Of a stretch of 42,478 nt of DNA, positions 40,922-42,478 are shown in pieces. The notes below the pieces were generated by a model. That model was not told the origin of the DNA and did not search any database. It worked only from the letters and a program-made list of their open reading frames with translations. Every line of letters begins with the position of its first letter. Positions within the stretch are counted from its first letter, which is position 1. Origin of the DNA: JAYOFM01 sp038117225 (GTDB lineage Bacteria > Pseudomonadota > Alphaproteobacteria > Rhodospirillales > Casp-alpha2); the NCBI GenBank assembly GCA_038117225.1, contig JAYOFM010000013.1, forward strand, positions 1 to 42,478, in the 5' to 3' direction. Both the position numbers and the translations under genes were made by a program.

Positions 40922-41952
40922 GCCGCGACCGTCGCCAGCAGCGCGTCGAGGCGGGCCAGCGCCTCATCCGGGTCAAAACTTTCCGACGGCGGTGCCATCT
41001 GGCGTAATTGATCACCGGCGACCAGACGCCCGACGGCGGCGTTGCTGAGCGGCGCGCAGCCGGCCATCACATCGACCATCTCCGCCATCACCCCGGAACA
41101 GTGCAGCACCACATCGCAGCCGGCGGCGAGGCAGCCTTCGGTCCGCGCCTTGAATGACCCGGTCAGCGCGCCCATGCCGATATCGTCGGATATCAGCACG
41201 CCATTGAAACCGACGCGGCCACGAATGGTCTCCTCGATGACCACGGGCGACAGGGTCGCCGGTCGTTCCGCATCCAGAGCGGTATAAATCACGTGTGCCG
41301 TCATTGCCCACGGTATTTCGGCCAGGGATTTGAACGGCGCCAGATCGCTGGCGATCAAATCCTCCAGCGCGGCATCGACCACCGGCAGGCTTTCGTGGCT
41401 GTCGGCGCGGGCACGGCCATGGCCCGGGATATGCTTGACCACGGGCAGCACGCGGCCGGTGAGCAGACCGACGCACGTGGCGCGCCCCAAGGCGGCGACC
41501 ACATCCGGGTCGTCATCGAAGGCCCGGTCGCCAATGACGTCGTGCGCGTCGGCGACCGGTACATCGAGCAGCGGCGCGCAGTCGACGGTGATACCGACGC
41601 CGGCCAGATCATGGGCGAGCAGGCGCGCGTTGAGCGCCGCCGCCTCCAGCCCCCGCGTCGGTGCCCGTTTGTACAGCTCGCCGAAACGCGCCGCCGCAGG
41701 CGCCACGCGCCAGTGCGGCGCCGCCATGCGCTGCACCCGCCCGCCTTCCTGATCGATCAGAATAGGCGCGTCGGGACGGCCCACGGCCGTCGTCAACGAC
41801 GCGGTCAGGTCCGCCAACTGCATGGGATCCTCGACATTGCGCGCGAACAGAATAAAGCCGAGCGGGTCCGTCTCGGCAAAGAATTGCCGTTCCTCCTCGC
41901 TGAGCTCCGGCCCCGCGAGTCCGAGAATCGCCGCGTTTGCCCGTGTGTTCAT
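40918..41952 (-). CDS. nagZ: Beta-N-acetylglucosaminidase NagZ
   Basis: The 344-residue GH3 enzyme has KHIPGHGRARADSHE (173-187) with the conserved HGR and DSH catalytic loop, and ISDDIGMGAL (254-263) with the nucleophile Asp. QEGGRVQRM (69-76) is also typical. It releases N-acetylglucosamine from cell-wall muropeptides in peptidoglycan recycling. ATG 41952 was chosen because upstream in-frame sequence overlaps the SPOR gene and has no family similarity. Confidence 0.95.
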   Translation of the reverse strand: MNTRANAAILGLAGPELSEEERQFFAETDPLGFILFARNVEDPMQLADLTASLTTAVGRPDAPILIDQEGGRVQRMAAPHWRVAPAAARFGELYKRAPTRGLEAAALNARLLAHDLAGVGITVDCAPLLDVPVADAHDVIGDRAFDDDPDVVAALGRATCVGLLTGRVLPVVKHIPGHGRARADSHESLPVVDAALEDLIASDLAPFKSLAEIPWAMTAHVIYTALDAERPATLSPVVIEETIRGRVGFNGVLISDDIGMGALTGSFKARTEGCLAAGCDVVLHCSGVMAEMVDVMAGCAPLSNAAVGRLVAGDQLRQMAPPSESFDPDEALARLDALLATVAA

Positions 41953-41977
41953 GGCGGCGGGTTTTAACGTCAAGGCA

Positions 41978-42478
41978 TCAGCGCCCCGGCCGAACGACCA
42001 GGCAGCCGACCTTGCGTTGCTTGAGCCGCTGACACAGGGCCTTGGCCGCCGCTTCGTTGGCCAACGGACCGGCGCGCAGACGAAAGAAGACACCGCGGGT
42101 ACCGAGATCCGCGCGCGTCACCGCGAGCCCTAGATTGCCGAGAATATCCAGATTCTGCCGCCGCAGCCTGAGCCATTCGGCCTCGGCGGCGGTGTTCGAG
42201 CGCGCGGCCAGCAGTTGCACCCGGTAGGTATCGGTTCCGGGGCTGCCGGATTCCTGGGTCCGACGTGACGCCACCTGGGGCGCCGGCGCTTCCCGAGGTG
42301 TCGCCGTGGGTGGCGTCGACGTCGATGATGACGTGAGGACGCGGGGTTTAAGCAGCGCCGGCGTGGCGCTGGCGGTCGGAGCTGGCGGTGCCGGCGGCGG
42401 CGGCACCGCTTCCGCGACGGTGCGAGCACTCGGCACGGCGCTCAGCGGAGCCGGCTGCACGACCGGGCGCGGCTGTGC
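41978..42478 (-). CDS. SPOR-domain protein, N terminus missing
   Basis: The frame is open to the right edge of the window, so the N terminus lies outside it. The seen part (167 residues) is a Pro/Ala/Ser-rich linker followed by a SPOR domain (about residues 85-160 of the seen part): YRVQLLAARSNTAAEAEW, then GVFFRLRAGPLANEAAAKALCQRLKQRKVGCLVVRP. SPOR binds denuded peptidoglycan at division sites. It is followed by nagZ (25 bases), the common order in alphaproteobacteria. Confidence 0.88.
   Translation of the reverse strand, partial: AQPRPVVQPAPLSAVPSARTVAEAVPPPPAPPAPTASATPALLKPRVLTSSSTSTPPTATPREAPAPQVASRRTQESGSPGTDTYRVQLLAARSNTAAEAEWLRLRRQNLDILGNLGLAVTRADLGTRGVFFRLRAGPLANEAAAKALCQRLKQRKVGCLVVRPGR

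Noticed and set aside
41978..42093. Longer N terminus for nagZ starting at 42093
   Set aside because: It would overlap the SPOR gene and the extra residues do not look like a GH3 protein; ATG 41952 is the normal start.
1..42478. Search for tRNA, rRNA, CRISPR arrays, transposases and attachment sites
   Set aside because: None was recognised by eye; a tRNA scan and covariance-model search would be needed to exclude small RNAs.

Overview
The window is GC-rich bacterial chromosome that reads as an alphaproteobacterium of the Rhodospirillales type. The evidence is gene order: SPOR protein, nagZ, M50 protease, scpA, scpB, tatA, tatB, tatC, then serS, surE, pcm and a LysM/LytM lipoprotein, then yajC, secD, secF, an Mth938-domain gene, a squalene/phytoene-synthase-like gene and trmFO. 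This is a familiar alphaproteobacterial housekeeping arrangement. No rRNA, tRNA, CRISPR array, prophage or insertion sequence was seen. About 44 protein genes fill the window almost completely, and only one gap exceeds 300 bases (9033-9466).

Layout. 1-3050: small plus-strand genes (cyclic-nucleotide-binding domain protein, HlyU-family protein, exported carbohydrate-binding-like protein) and an MFS transporter. 3050-10630: catabolic and redox genes (molybdopterin sulfite-oxidase-type enzyme, creatinase-like M24 protein, CBS-domain protein behind a perfect FNR/FixK box, FOXRED1-like FAD oxidoreductase, CMD-family protein, YHS protein, SDR, acyl-CoA dehydrogenase). 10740-12820: an uncharacterised 93-residue protein with its own terminator, and an IpdAB-like CoA-transferase pair. 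12820-17160: two divergently oriented tandem paralogue pairs of unknown function and a pentapeptide-repeat protein. 17300-24410: trmFO, a DsbA-like isomerase, a large exported protein, and an 1108-residue ankyrin/disordered protein. 24410-29750: NDUFAF6-like gene, PuuD-like membrane protein, NDUFAF3-like gene, secF, secD, yajC. 29750-36700: DUF815 ATPase, a tandem pair of small membrane proteins, the lysM/pcm/surE/serS operon, and an exported protein divergent from a Cys-rich MarR regulator. 36700-42478: tatCBA, scpBA, M50 protease, nagZ and a SPOR protein cut by the window edge.

How the parts fit. The sec and tat clusters provide membrane insertion and export. The NDUFAF3- and NDUFAF6-like genes beside secDF point to respiratory complex I assembly, and a third gene resembles another mitochondrial complex I factor, FOXRED1. 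The nag/scp/lysM genes serve cell-wall recycling, chromosome condensation and division. The SDR, acyl-CoA dehydrogenase and CoA-transferase genes suggest degradation of a cyclic or branched acyl-CoA, substrate unknown.

The most unusual items are: the back-to-back tandem paralogue pairs at 12900-15782; a MarR regulator with a four-Cys C-terminal cluster whose divergent promoters appear to share one palindromic -35 box; an acyl-CoA dehydrogenase whose catalytic Glu has moved to the isovaleryl-CoA-dehydrogenase position; and a short repeated helical motif in the disordered part of the ankyrin protein. All assignments are from reading the sequence; no database search was run.
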